Positions 49,301 to 58,593 of a stretch of 64,000 bases of DNA are shown here, piece by piece. The position numbers and the translations under genes were made by a program. A model generated the notes under the pieces. It was not told where the DNA came from. It saw nothing but the letters and a program-made list of their open reading frames with translations, and made no database searches. The stretch lies in the NCBI GenBank assembly GCA_947625245.1, contig CANQNO010000002.1, forward strand, positions 62,001 through 126,000. The letters run 5' to 3'. Source of the stretch: an uncultured Clostridia bacterium (GTDB lineage: Bacteria; Bacillota; Clostridia; Christensenellales; Borkfalkiaceae). Every line of letters begins with the position of its first letter. Position 1 is the stretch's first letter.

Positions 49301-50124
49301 CAGCCGACCTGCATATCCACACGACCGCGTCGGACGGGCTGTTCACGCCCGCGTCGGCGGCGCAAGCCTCCAAAGCGGCGGGCTTGTCCGCAGCCGCCGT
49401 AACCGACCACGACACAACTTTTAATTGTGCGGAATTTGCCGCCCGTGCCCGCGCATACGGTATAAAGCCGGTTACGGGGGTGGAGTTTTCCGCCTATGAC
49501 GGCGACGTAAAGGTGCATATGCTCGGTTACGGTTTCAACCCCGCTAACCCCGCGTTAGCGCAATTTTGCAGCATGCTTTGCGAGGGGAGTTTTAAAAGAC
49601 TTTCCGACATTATAATCAAGCTCAATAAGGCGGGGGTGCGGCTTACCGAAGAAGAGGCGCTCGCCCGCAGGGCTTGTGACGGCTCGCCCGTACACGCCAT
49701 GCACATTTGCCGTGCGGCGGCTGAAAAGGGCTACGCCAAAAGCCCGTTTGCCTTTTACGAAAAATATCTCATGCCGGGCGCGGCGGCTTTTTCGGGGCTC
49801 TGCCGCCCCTCTCCCGAAGAGGCTATAAAAGCCGTAAACGGGGCGGGCGGGATAGCCGTTCTGGCTCATCCGGGCAGAATACCTTTGAAAAAGGCGGAGT
49901 TGTTAAAGCTCATTTCAAGGCTTGCGGGCGCGGGTCTGGGCGGCATAGAAGCTGTGTATTCTACACATACTGCTGAAGAGACGGAGTATTTCAAGGAGAT
50001 AGCCGCAAACTTCGGGCTGTATGTCACGGGCGGATCGGACGCCCACTTTCCGGGCGGGAACAAGGCGATAGGCAAGCCGGTTTTCAGCCCTTCGGAGCCT
50101 CTGCGGCAGAGATTGGGAATTTGA
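49297..50124 (+). CDS. PHP-domain phosphoesterase
   Basis: 275-residue PHP-family metal-dependent phosphoesterase related to YciV/RNase AM-type 3',5'-nucleoside bisphosphate phosphatases. Metal-ligand motifs: DLHIHTTASDG at the start, AVTDHDT, GVEFSA, AVLAHPGRIP and GSDAHFPG. The frame is open upstream inside recF, but PHP homology starts at once from GTG 49297, which overlaps the recF stop. Its own stop overlaps the TTG start of the VanW-type gene (TTGA). Confidence 0.9.
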   Translation: MTADLHIHTTASDGLFTPASAAQASKAAGLSAAAVTDHDTTFNCAEFAARARAYGIKPVTGVEFSAYDGDVKVHMLGYGFNPANPALAQFCSMLCEGSFKRLSDIIIKLNKAGVRLTEEEALARRACDGSPVHAMHICRAAAEKGYAKSPFAFYEKYLMPGAAAFSGLCRPSPEEAIKAVNGAGGIAVLAHPGRIPLKKAELLKLISRLAGAGLGGIEAVYSTHTAEETEYFKEIAANFGLYVTGGSDAHFPGGNKAIGKPVFSPSEPLRQRLGI

Positions 50125-51407
50125 AAAAATTTTTAAAAAAACTCAATTTGTTTCTTCTGACGTCCGCCCTTACGGCGGGCGTTGTCTTTTGTATGTGCGG
50201 ATTTACGGCAACCCTTCCCCGCGGCGTCACGGTAAACGGGATACCTGTCGGCGGATTGACCCGCACGGCGGCGGCAGCCGCCGTGCGGGCGGACACCGAG
50301 CGCAAATTAAAGGAAGCAAAACTCGTCATATCGGGCAAGAGGGCGCGGTACGAATTTTCTTTTCCCGAAATTTATTATAAGGACAACCTGTACAGCCTTT
50401 TTAAAAGCGTTAAAAAGGACTGCGGCTATACATCCGAAATAAGTTACTACCTCTGCGGGCTTAACGAAGTCGCCGCGGGGATATGCCTGAACGAACATAT
50501 CGAAAAGGTGGAGCCATACGCCGAATTCCGCCCTTTCGGCGCGCCCTTTTCGTACGTTGCGGGGCGCGACGGCGAGGACGCCGATTGCGAAAAACTCAAA
50601 AAAGACGTTCTCCGCTCGCTCGGCAACGGCATAACTGGCGCGGGCTTCGAAGAAGTTAAAATAAACTATATAGGCGTAAAGCGCAATTCTTCCCTCGCCC
50701 AAATACGGATGAACACCGTGCTTTTGGGCAAATTTTCCACCGTTTACGACGCGGGCAATATAAACCGCGCCTCTAACATCCGCCTTGCCGCCGAAAAACT
50801 CAACGGTTCCACCCTCGCCGCGGGCGAAGTTCTGTCGTTCAACTCCGCCGTGGGCGCGCGGCTGCCCGAAAGAGGATTTTTGCCCGCCAAAATAATAGAG
50901 AACGGCGAATATACCGAGGGCGTGGGCGGAGGAGTTTGCCAGGTGAGCACCACGCTGTACAACGCCGCGCTTTTGTCGGGCATGGAAATAGTGGAGTACC
51001 ACCCGCACTCCCTGCCCGTCGGGTACGTCGACCCCTCGCGCGACGCAATGGTGAGCGGCAGTTCGTGCGACCTTAAATTCAAAAACCCCTCCGCGTTGCC
51101 GGTGTATATCCGCGCGCACGCTTCGGACGGAACGCTCGAATTCGAAATTTACGGCAAAAGCGACGGTGCTGTATATTCCCTCGAAAGCATAGTCACGGGC
51201 AACCTGCCCGCCCCCGAAGAGAAGTGCGGCGACCCCGCGCTCGCCCGCCCCGGCAAGGACGGAATACTCAGCGAGGGATATCTCGTGGTAAAACGCGGAT
51301 GCGGCGAGGAGAGGATAAAACTCCGTTCGGACAAATATATGCCGCAAAAGCGCGTGGTGTATTTCCCCGAAGGCGCCGAAGAGGACGTCTTTTTTAACAA
51401 AATATAG
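50121..51407 (+). CDS. VanW family protein
   Basis: 428-residue envelope protein. An N-terminal hydrophobic helix (NLFLLTSALTAGVVFCMCGF) anchors or exports it, followed by a peptidoglycan-binding-4-like region (TVNGIPVGGLTRTAAAAAV...). The VanW domain comes next: LAAEKLNGSTLAAGEVLSFN, GVGGGVCQVSTTLYNAALLS, HPHSLPVGYVDPSRDA. The role is unproven; VanW proteins accompany some vancomycin clusters but are widespread in Clostridia. Start TTG 50121 overlaps the PHP stop. The tail after residue 340 is unlike a G5 domain. Confidence 0.88.
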   Translation: MKKFLKKLNLFLLTSALTAGVVFCMCGFTATLPRGVTVNGIPVGGLTRTAAAAAVRADTERKLKEAKLVISGKRARYEFSFPEIYYKDNLYSLFKSVKKDCGYTSEISYYLCGLNEVAAGICLNEHIEKVEPYAEFRPFGAPFSYVAGRDGEDADCEKLKKDVLRSLGNGITGAGFEEVKINYIGVKRNSSLAQIRMNTVLLGKFSTVYDAGNINRASNIRLAAEKLNGSTLAAGEVLSFNSAVGARLPERGFLPAKIIENGEYTEGVGGGVCQVSTTLYNAALLSGMEIVEYHPHSLPVGYVDPSRDAMVSGSSCDLKFKNPSALPVYIRAHASDGTLEFEIYGKSDGAVYSLESIVTGNLPAPEEKCGDPALARPGKDGILSEGYLVVKRGCGEERIKLRSDKYMPQKRVVYFPEGAEEDVFFNKI

Positions 51408-51436
51408 ATAATTTAAGATAATCGACATACAATAAG

Positions 51437-51465
51437 TTGTGTTTTTTTGCGCCCTGTGTTATAAT
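51437..51465 (+). promoter_or_regulatory. Promoter of plsX-rnc-smc-ftsY
   Basis: TTGTGT (51437-51442), 17-base spacer, extended -10 TGTTATAAT (hexamer 51460-51465). The short leader carries TCGGGGGACG before ATG 51493. Confidence 0.75.
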
Positions 51466-51492
51466 AAAAAAGTATTTATATCGGGGGACGTT

Positions 51493-52533
51493 ATGATCAA
51501 AATAATACTCGACGCAATGGGCGGGGACAACGCGCCCGCGGCAACTGTCTGCGGAGCGGTCGAAGCATTGAAAGCCGACAAAGAGCTCGGCATTGTACTT
51601 ACGGGCAGAAGCGAAGCCGTTTCGGCGGAGTTGGCGAAATACGATTACGACAAAAGCCGTATCGAAATAGTGGATTGCCCCGAAGTCATAGAGATGAACG
51701 AGGTGCCCACCGTTGCCATAAGGACTAAGAAAAATTCGTCCATAGTAACGGCGTTCCGCCTTTTAAAGGAGCGCGAAGATATCTGCGCGCTGGTTACGGC
51801 GGGTTCGACGGGCGCGGCGATAGTGGGCGGGCAAACCGTATTGGGCAGAATACGCGGCGTAAACCGCGCGGCGCTGTGCCCAGCCATACCCAACTCGCGC
51901 GGGGGGTACACCCTCTTGTGCGACTGCGGCGCCAACGCGGAGTGCAAGCCTGTAATGCTCTGCCAGTTCGCGATCCTCGCCACGGCTTACGCGCAGGCGG
52001 GTTTCGGCATAAAATCGCCCAAAGTCGGGCTTTTGAATAACGGCACCGAAGAGCACAAGGGCGACGCTTTAAGGCAGGAAACATACGGCTACCTCTCCAA
52101 AATGAAAGGCATAAATTTTGTCGGCAACGTTGAGGGGCGCGACATTATGACGGGCGACATCGACATTGCCGTGTCCGACGGTTTTTCGGGCAACATAGCC
52201 CTGAAATCCATAGAGGGCTGCGGAAAGCTCGTTCTGGGGGTAATGAAAAAGGAGCTTTCGTCTACTCTCCGCTCCAAAATAGGATACCTGTTCGCCAAAA
52301 AGGCGATTAGGAACATGCGCGCGCAGCTGGATTTCGACAAGTTCGGCGGTGCGCTTTTGCTGGGGCTCAAAAAGCCCGTGGTCAAAACGCACGGCTCGTC
52401 CAAACCGCAGACTATAGCCGCTTCGGTTTTAAACGCGGCGCAGATATACCGCAACGGGCTCGTACCTGAAATAGAAAGGATGTTGGGAGAAACCGACCTG
52501 CAATCGCTTATCCCCGCCGCGGAAGAAAAATGA
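51493..52533 (+). CDS. plsX: Phosphate acyltransferase PlsX
   Basis: Converts acyl-ACP to acyl-phosphate for the PlsY step of phosphatidic acid synthesis. It starts IKIILDAMGGDNAPAATVCG and has VTAGSTGAAIVGG, NNGTEEHKGD and VSDGFSGNIALKS, all standard. 346 residues. The frame is open 18 codons upstream, but the promoter and the GGGGGAC site fix ATG 51493. The acpP gene that usually lies between plsX and rnc is absent. The stop overlaps the rnc start (ATGA). Confidence 0.96.
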   Translation: MIKIILDAMGGDNAPAATVCGAVEALKADKELGIVLTGRSEAVSAELAKYDYDKSRIEIVDCPEVIEMNEVPTVAIRTKKNSSIVTAFRLLKEREDICALVTAGSTGAAIVGGQTVLGRIRGVNRAALCPAIPNSRGGYTLLCDCGANAECKPVMLCQFAILATAYAQAGFGIKSPKVGLLNNGTEEHKGDALRQETYGYLSKMKGINFVGNVEGRDIMTGDIDIAVSDGFSGNIALKSIEGCGKLVLGVMKKELSSTLRSKIGYLFAKKAIRNMRAQLDFDKFGGALLLGLKKPVVKTHGSSKPQTIAASVLNAAQIYRNGLVPEIERMLGETDLQSLIPAAEEK

Positions 52534-53186
52534 ATTACCCGGAAATAGAAAAGCGGCTCGGCTATACTTTCAGGGATAAAAAGCTGCTCAAAACGGCTTT
52601 GACCCTCGCCTCCGCAGACAGCGTAAACAACAACCAGACAATGGAATTTTTCGGGGACGCTATTCTCGAATTCATAGTTTCCGAAAGAATATACGACGAC
52701 GAAAAATCCGAAGGCGAGCTTACCGAAAGGCGCAAGACTTACGTTTCGGACAAGGCGCTCACGCCCGTGTCCAAAAAACTCGGTCTCGACGAATTTTTCA
52801 TAAAAGCCCGCGGAGATTATTCGCTCAAAAAATCAATTCCGTCGGCGTACGAAGCCGTGCTCGCCGCCATTTATCTCGACGGCGGCATGGATATGGCGCG
52901 CGCGTTCGTATACCGCACCCTCGACTTTTCGCCCGTGACCCCGCCGACAAATTACAAGGGCAGCTTGCAGGAATTTTTGCAGGGTAAGGGCGAGCCTTTG
53001 CCCGTATACGAGCGGATAAACATCGGCACCCCGCAGGAACCCGTGTTTTCGGCAAGGGTAAACGTGTTAGGCAAAACTTTCGAGGGCACGGCGGACAATG
53101 TAAAGCAAGCCGAACAGCTCGCCGCGCAAAAGGCAATGCTGTTCTTCACCGACTCAAACCCGCACAAGTTCCGGGACGACAAATAA
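52530..53186 (+). CDS. rnc: Ribonuclease III
   Basis: Double-strand-specific endoribonuclease for rRNA and mRNA processing. The signature is a variant, NNQTMEFFGDAILEF (usual NERLEFLGDSVL), keeping the catalytic Glu and Asp. The second acidic site lies in AYEAVLAAIYLDGG. A C-terminal dsRNA-binding domain follows (YKGSLQEFLQGKG..., KQAEQLAAQKAML). 218 residues. ATG 52530 overlaps the plsX stop, and smc follows 24 bases later. Confidence 0.95.
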   Translation: MNYPEIEKRLGYTFRDKKLLKTALTLASADSVNNNQTMEFFGDAILEFIVSERIYDDEKSEGELTERRKTYVSDKALTPVSKKLGLDEFFIKARGDYSLKKSIPSAYEAVLAAIYLDGGMDMARAFVYRTLDFSPVTPPTNYKGSLQEFLQGKGEPLPVYERINIGTPQEPVFSARVNVLGKTFEGTADNVKQAEQLAAQKAMLFFTDSNPHKFRDDK

Positions 53187-53210
53187 GGCAATATTCAAAA
53201 AGGTATCGAT

Positions 53211-56200
53211 ATGGTAACTTTCAAACAGATTCAGCTTGTAGGTTTCAAATCCTTTGCCGATAAAACGGTAATACCCCTCGGCGAGGGCGTGACCTGTATA
53301 GTGGGACCCAACGGTTGCGGCAAGTCCAACGTGGCGGACGCAATACGCTGGGTTTTGGGCGAGCAGTCGGCAAAAATGATGCGCGGCTCGCAGATGATGG
53401 ACGTAATATTCGGCGGCACCGAAAAACGCCGCATGATGTCCTTTTGCGAGGTGACTTTGACTTTCGACAACACAAAGCGCATCTTCGACATAGACGCCGA
53501 CGAAGTGGAGATGACCCGCCGCCTTTACCGCGATGGCACAAGTGAATACATATTGAACCGCGAAGTATCGCGCATGAAAAGGCTCACCGAACTCTTGCAC
53601 GGCGCGGGCGCGGCAAAAGAGGGCTATTCCATTATCGGGCAGGGCAGGATAGAGCAGATAATGAACGCCAAACCGGAGGACAGACGCTCCATTTTCGAGG
53701 AAGCCACGGGCATTGTCGTTTTCAAGGACAGAAAAGCCGAAGCCGAAAGAAAGCTGCAGGCATCTAAGGACAACCTGTTTGTGTTCAACCAGCGCCTTTC
53801 CGAAGTGGAAAGACAGCTCAACCCGCTGAAAAAGGCGGCGGAGAACGCCTTAAAATACCGCGAGCTGTACGGCGAACTGCGCTCGCAGGAAATGAATTTG
53901 TACATAGTGCGCCACGACAGCGCGGAGGGCGAAAAGCAGGCGCTGTTCAGCCAGAGCGCGGCGCTCGGCGAGGGAATAAAGGCCCTTGACGAAAAAGCAG
54001 AAAATCTCCTTAAAGAATATCAGAGCTGCCGCGACCGCCTCGAAAAAGCCGACGTTGACTTAAAGGATTACAACGACAGAATACTCCGCTATGAGGTAAA
54101 CATAGAGCACAAGAGCGGCGAAACCCGTCTTTATACCGAACAGGCGCGCTCCGTAAAGGCGCAGCTTGCCGCCGCGCAGGAAGATTTAAGCTATTCCGCA
54201 AAGCGCATAGACGACATAGACCGCGAGATCCGCCGCGCCGAAGCCGTATGCGGCAAAAACAACGATAGGATTGCCGCGCTTTCCGCCTCCGCGGAGGAGA
54301 TAAGAGGACAGATAACCGAATATTCCCAAAAGATTTCCGAATACGAATACATGACGGGCGAGCACCGCAAAAAGGTAATGGACGCCTTTAAGGACTTGTC
54401 CGAAATGCGCCAGAACATGGGTTCGCTGTCGGCGCAGAAACAGCTTTTGGAAGAGCGGCTCAAAGAGATAGAGGGCGACATGGAAAAGATCCGCGCCCGC
54501 AGGGACGCCGCCCGCACCGAATACGGCGCCTGCATAGAAAAGTGCAACGCGCTTACCGACTTCCTCGGCAACGAAAACGCCCTGCTGGAAGAGGCGGAAA
54601 AAAAGGTGTCCGAAGCCGAAAACCGCGTACAGATGCTCATAAAACAGGTTTACGACACCGAAGCGCAGATAGGCTCCGTAAATTCCGCTCTCGAAACGTA
54701 CAGGGCGCTGCGCGACAAGTTCGACGGCTATATTTATTCCGTAAAGACCCTTATGGGCGAAAGCCGCCGCAACGCGGAGCTTTCGGGCAAAATACAGGGG
54801 CTTATCGCCGACGTCGTCAGCTGCGACAGGGAGTACGAAACGGCAATAGAGACGGCGTTCGGCGGGGCAATGCAAAACGTAATTACCTCCACGCGCGAGG
54901 ACGCGCAATATCTTATAGAATATCTGCGCAGGACGCGCGGCGGCGTAGTCACCTTCTTGCCCATTGAAGCTTTGCGCCCGCACATGGAAAACGACCAGAT
55001 AAAATCCGCCGTGCGCGACAGGGGCGCGGTGGGCTATGCCGTAAACCTTGTGCACTACGATAAAAAGTACGAAAACGTAATACACAATCTTCTCGGCAAC
55101 ACCCTGATAGTGGACAACCTTACAAACGCCCGCATCATCGCCACAAGATATCCCCGCGCGTTCAGGATAGTCACCCTCGAGGGGGATATAATTTCGGCAA
55201 GCGGCTCCATGACGGGCGGCTCGCGGCGCGAATCGGCGGGAAACCTTCTCGCCAACGAGAGAAAGATAAAAGAGCTGGAAGAGAGCCTCGAAACCAAAAA
55301 GGCTTTCCTCGCCCGCGCGGACGAAAGGCGCAAAGAACTCGAAAAGAACAGGAACGAAGCCGAAGAGGAACTTAACGTCCTGCAGGCGAGGTTGCAGAAT
55401 TCGAGGGTAGAGATAGCGCAGCTCACCGAAAAGCAGACCGCGCTGATGCAGGCGCAGACTTCCGCGGAGAGCGAATACGCCGCTTACGGGCAGTCGGTAA
55501 ACGCGCTTAAAGAAAGGCTTTCGGGGCTGGACAGCGAATATACGGGCGTAAGCCGCGGCGCAAGCGACCTTTCGGCACAGTCGGACGACGCCTCGCAGAA
55601 GATGGACGACATGAGCGCGCAGTACGACAAGCTTGTCGCGTCGCGCACACGCGCGGGAGATAAACTCAACGCCCTGCTCGTGGAAACGGCTTCCCTCGAA
55701 AGCGCGGTAAAGGCCTCGCTCGAAAACGTTGCGCGGCTCAACGGCGAACGCGAAAATTTAAAGCTCAAAATAGAACAGATAAACGCGGGCATACCCGAAA
55801 TACGCAGAAAGATAGAGGAATTCAACAGGCAGGCGGAGCACTCCGCCCTGACCGCGGAAGAGCAGGCGGTAGTCAACGATTTGCGCAAAAAAATAGAGGA
55901 CGTCGGCAAGCTCAAAGCCGAATGCAACGACAGGATAAAGCAGATAGATTCCGAGCGCTTCGGCTGTGCCGAACAGCGCGAAAAGCTCATTTCCCGCCAA
56001 CACAACATCGAACTTTCCGTCATGAAGATAGACAGCGACCTCGAAAACCTGCAACAGCGCATAACCGAAGAATACAACACCGATTACGAGGGCTGTCTCG
56101 AATACAGGCTCGAAGATTTCGAAGTTTCGGGGGCGAACGCCCGCATATCCAACCTCAGGCGGCAGATAACAATGTTGGGACCCGTCAACCACAACGCGGT

Positions 56201-56810
56201 GGAAGAGTACGAGGAACTCAGCGCCCGTTACGAGCAGATGAATCTGGAAAAAGAGGACCTCGAAAAAGCCATATCGGACCTCACCACTGCTCTCGAAGAT
56301 ATCCGCGCCGAAATGCTTAAAATTTTTGACGAGGGTTTCCGGATCATAAGCGAAAATTTCAAGCACACGTTCAAAGAGCTGTTCGGCGGCGGGAAAGCCG
56401 AACTGCAGCTCGACTATTCGGAGTGCGACGACCCGTTGAACGCGGGCGTGGAAATAATAGCCTGCCCGCCCGGCAAAAAGCTTACCAAAATATCCCTTCT
56501 TTCGGGCGGCGAGCGCGCCCTTACGGCAATAGCCATTTTGTTCGCGATAATAGGCATGAGACCCATGCCGTTCTGCGTTCTCGACGAAATAGAGGCGGCG
56601 CTCGACGAGGCTAACGTAGCGCGGTACGCAAAATATCTTAAAAAATTCGCGCAGGACACCCAGTTCATAGTCATAACCCACCGCAAACCCACAATGGAAA
56701 ACGCCGACATACTCTTCGGCGTGACTATGGAAGAAAAGGGCGTTTCCAAAATAGTTTCCGTAAAACTTTCCGAAGTTGAGGAGAGATTGGGCGGAGACAC
56801 CGTGCAGTGA
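53211..56810 (+). CDS. smc: Chromosome partition protein SMC
   Basis: Structural maintenance of chromosomes ATPase, 1199 residues. N-terminal Walker A GPNGCGKSNVADAIRWVLGE and the DVIFGGTEKR segment are followed by a coiled coil to about residue 500, the hinge (GLIADVVSCDREYETAIETA ... GSMTGGSRRE), a second coiled coil, and the C-terminal signature LLSGGERALTAIAILFA with Walker B FCVLDEIEAALDEAN. It dimerises through the hinge and works with ScpAB (not in the window). It sits between rnc and ftsY as in Bacillus. Confidence 0.97.
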   Translation: MVTFKQIQLVGFKSFADKTVIPLGEGVTCIVGPNGCGKSNVADAIRWVLGEQSAKMMRGSQMMDVIFGGTEKRRMMSFCEVTLTFDNTKRIFDIDADEVEMTRRLYRDGTSEYILNREVSRMKRLTELLHGAGAAKEGYSIIGQGRIEQIMNAKPEDRRSIFEEATGIVVFKDRKAEAERKLQASKDNLFVFNQRLSEVERQLNPLKKAAENALKYRELYGELRSQEMNLYIVRHDSAEGEKQALFSQSAALGEGIKALDEKAENLLKEYQSCRDRLEKADVDLKDYNDRILRYEVNIEHKSGETRLYTEQARSVKAQLAAAQEDLSYSAKRIDDIDREIRRAEAVCGKNNDRIAALSASAEEIRGQITEYSQKISEYEYMTGEHRKKVMDAFKDLSEMRQNMGSLSAQKQLLEERLKEIEGDMEKIRARRDAARTEYGACIEKCNALTDFLGNENALLEEAEKKVSEAENRVQMLIKQVYDTEAQIGSVNSALETYRALRDKFDGYIYSVKTLMGESRRNAELSGKIQGLIADVVSCDREYETAIETAFGGAMQNVITSTREDAQYLIEYLRRTRGGVVTFLPIEALRPHMENDQIKSAVRDRGAVGYAVNLVHYDKKYENVIHNLLGNTLIVDNLTNARIIATRYPRAFRIVTLEGDIISASGSMTGGSRRESAGNLLANERKIKELEESLETKKAFLARADERRKELEKNRNEAEEELNVLQARLQNSRVEIAQLTEKQTALMQAQTSAESEYAAYGQSVNALKERLSGLDSEYTGVSRGASDLSAQSDDASQKMDDMSAQYDKLVASRTRAGDKLNALLVETASLESAVKASLENVARLNGERENLKLKIEQINAGIPEIRRKIEEFNRQAEHSALTAEEQAVVNDLRKKIEDVGKLKAECNDRIKQIDSERFGCAEQREKLISRQHNIELSVMKIDSDLENLQQRITEEYNTDYEGCLEYRLEDFEVSGANARISNLRRQITMLGPVNHNAVEEYEELSARYEQMNLEKEDLEKAISDLTTALEDIRAEMLKIFDEGFRIISENFKHTFKELFGGGKAELQLDYSECDDPLNAGVEIIACPPGKKLTKISLLSGGERALTAIAILFAIIGMRPMPFCVLDEIEAALDEANVARYAKYLKKFAQDTQFIVITHRKPTMENADILFGVTMEEKGVSKIVSVKLSEVEERLGGDTVQ

Positions 56811-56857
56811 CATAAAACGCGGTACTTGTATTAAATTAAATTTAAAAAGGTGAGCAA

Positions 56858-57754
56858 ATGGGATTGTTCTCTAAACTTAAAAACGCGCTCAAAAAGACCC
56901 GCGACGGGCTTTCCAACGCGCTTTCCAACCTCTTTTCCAAAAACAAGATAGGCGACGAATTTTACGACGAGCTCGAAGAGATTTTAATAGGCGCGGACAT
57001 TTCAGTAAAAACCGCCGCGGAGGTGGTGGAAGAGCTGCGCGCCGAAGCAAAGCACGAAAAGCTTAAAGACAGGCAGTTCGTAACCGATTTGCTCAAAGAT
57101 ATTCTCGAAGAAAAGCTTACCGAAGCCGAAGTCCCCAAAACGGAATTTCCCGCGGTGATAATGCTCGTGGGGGTAAACGGAGTGGGCAAAACCACGACCG
57201 TGGGAAAGCTCGCCGATTATTTTTTAAGGCAGGGTAAAACGGTTACCGTTGCGGCTGCGGATACTTTCCGCGCCGCCGCCGCCGACCAGCTCACCGTATG
57301 GGCGGAGCGGGCTAAGGTGCGCATAGTCAAGCACGAAGAGGGCAGCGACCCTTCCGCGGTGGTTTTCGACGCGATAAGTTCGGCAAAGGCAAAGGGCACT
57401 GACGTAGTTATTATAGACACGGCGGGGCGGCTCCACGTAAAGGCGCACCTTATGGAAGAACTCAAAAAGATGTCGCGCGTGGTGGAAAGGGAAATGCCCG
57501 CCGCGCACTTCTATAAGCTCCTCGTCCTCGACGCCACTACGGGCAACAACGCCGTTACGCAGGCTGAAATTTTTGACGAGGCGCTCGAACTCGACGGCAT
57601 AGTGCTTACCAAACTCGACAGCTCCGCAAAGGGCGGCTTTGTCATATCGCTGTGCGGGGAATTGGGCATACCCGTCATGTTTACGGGCGTGGGCGAAAAG
57701 ATAGAGGATATGGAAGTTTTCGACCCCGAAGAATTTATAGAGGGAATACTTTGA
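56858..57754 (+). CDS. ftsY: Signal recognition particle receptor FtsY
   Basis: SRP GTPase at the membrane that receives ribosome-nascent chain complexes from Ffh. An N-terminal helical bundle is followed by the G domain: G1 GVNGVGKTTTVGKLA, DTFRAAAADQL, IIDTAGRLHVKAHLMEEL and LTKLDSSAKGG. 298 residues, without a long acidic A domain, as in Bacillota. AAAGGTGAGCAA precedes the start. The stop overlaps the TTG start of the acetyltransferase (TTGA). Convergent or downstream ffh/ylxM genes are not present. Confidence 0.97.
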   Translation: MGLFSKLKNALKKTRDGLSNALSNLFSKNKIGDEFYDELEEILIGADISVKTAAEVVEELRAEAKHEKLKDRQFVTDLLKDILEEKLTEAEVPKTEFPAVIMLVGVNGVGKTTTVGKLADYFLRQGKTVTVAAADTFRAAAADQLTVWAERAKVRIVKHEEGSDPSAVVFDAISSAKAKGTDVVIIDTAGRLHVKAHLMEELKKMSRVVEREMPAAHFYKLLVLDATTGNNAVTQAEIFDEALELDGIVLTKLDSSAKGGFVISLCGELGIPVMFTGVGEKIEDMEVFDPEEFIEGIL

Positions 57755-58299
57755 CAAGAACCGAAAAAGAGAAGATGCTTGCCGGCGAAGAGTATATTTG
57801 GGACGACGGGCTTAAAGCCGAGGGCGAGAGGGCGCACAGGCTCTGCCGCGAGCTTTATACCGAAATTTCCGACGCCCGCCGCAAGGAAATAGCCGAAGAG
57901 CTTTTGGGCAAATGCGGTAAAAATCCCTTCCTCACGCAGGGCTTTTATTGCGATTACGGCTTTAACATAGAAGCGGGCGACAACTTTTATTGCAACTATG
58001 GCGTATGTATTCTCGACGTCTGCAAAGTAAAAATAGGCAACAACTGTCTGATAGGTCCGCAGGCGGGCATATATACCGCGGCGCACCCGCTGGACAGGGC
58101 TAAGCGCGTTGCGGGGCTTGAGTACGGCAAACCCGTAATTATAGGCGACGATTGCTGGATAGGCGGGGGAGCGGTCATAAACCCGGGCGTGGTTTTGGGC
58201 GACAACGTAGTTGTGGGAAGCGGCGCGGTCGTCACAAAGTCCTTTCCCTCAAACGTGGTTATAGCGGGCAACCCCGCAAAGATAATAAAAAGGCTTTAA
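57751..58299 (+). CDS. Sugar O-acetyltransferase (maltose/galactoside acetyltransferase type)
   Basis: 182-residue left-handed beta-helix acetyltransferase of the LacA/Maa family using acetyl-CoA. N-terminal Mac domain (TEKEKMLAGEEYIWDDGLKAE), then hexapeptide repeats (FCTQ-type region PFLTQGFYCDYGFNIEAGDN, KIGNNCLIGP), the catalytic His in YTAAHPLD and VIIGDDCWIGGGAVINPGV. Start TTG 57751 overlaps the ftsY stop; the open frame further upstream lies inside ftsY. The natural substrate cannot be predicted. Confidence 0.92.
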   Translation: MTRTEKEKMLAGEEYIWDDGLKAEGERAHRLCRELYTEISDARRKEIAEELLGKCGKNPFLTQGFYCDYGFNIEAGDNFYCNYGVCILDVCKVKIGNNCLIGPQAGIYTAAHPLDRAKRVAGLEYGKPVIIGDDCWIGGGAVINPGVVLGDNVVVGSGAVVTKSFPSNVVIAGNPAKIIKRL

Positions 58300-58361
58300 A
58301 CGGGGCATAGTACGGGGTGTTATTAAAAAAAGACCCAAATCGCAAGGCGTAAAAAACCGAA

Positions 58362-58400
58362 GCGGCGGACGAAACAAATTCGTCCGCCGCCCCTTTTTTT
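58362..58400. terminator. Bidirectional terminator
   Basis: Perfect 12-bp stem GCGGCGGACGAA / TTCGTCCGCCGC with a 5-base loop and a T7 run. It lies between the acetyltransferase operon and the minus-strand rubrerythrin unit. Confidence 0.88.
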
Positions 58401-58409
58401 AGGGGGAAG

Positions 58410-58500
58410 TTATAAATCGTCTGCGTCCTGCACGGGCTTTCCGCCGTCGGTGCAGTCGCCGGTATAGCTTCCGTCCGGGTCAAAACGATCCTTAAACTTA
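58410..58500 (-). pseudogene. Out-of-frame continuation of the small protein after rubrerythrin
   Basis: Minus-strand codons NKFKDRFDPDGSYTGD, then CTDGGKPVQDADDL and a TAA at 58410-58412. The segment has the acidic, patterned look of a real protein C terminus (DPDGSYTG...PVQDADDL) but has no start codon in its own frame back to the rubrerythrin stop. It is in the +1 frame relative to the small ORF that ends at 58498, so it may be the second half of one gene split by a frameshift. Confidence 0.45.
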
Positions 58501-58593
58501 TTTGCAGTTTTTGGAACTTTTGCCGCTTGCCTTACCGCATTCCTTTTCCTTCTTTTGCGAGTTGTTGGACTGGTTTTCGTTGGTCTTTCTCAT
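58498..58593 (-). CDS. 31-residue Lys/Asn-rich small ORF coupled to rubrerythrin
   Basis: Starts with ATG overlapping the rubrerythrin stop (ATGA) and has GGAGAA just upstream. The product begins MRKTNENQSNNSQKKEKE and ends CGKASGKSSKNCK: basic, with two Cys. It is too short for a known domain. Its natural length may be about 60 residues if joined to the downstream +1 frame (58410-58500). Confidence 0.5.
   Translation of the reverse strand: MRKTNENQSNNSQKKEKECGKASGKSSKNCK

Noticed and set aside
58498..58520. Programmed -1 frameshift at AAAAAC in the small ORF
   Set aside because: The downstream protein-like frame is +1, not -1, so the heptamer would lead to the wrong frame.
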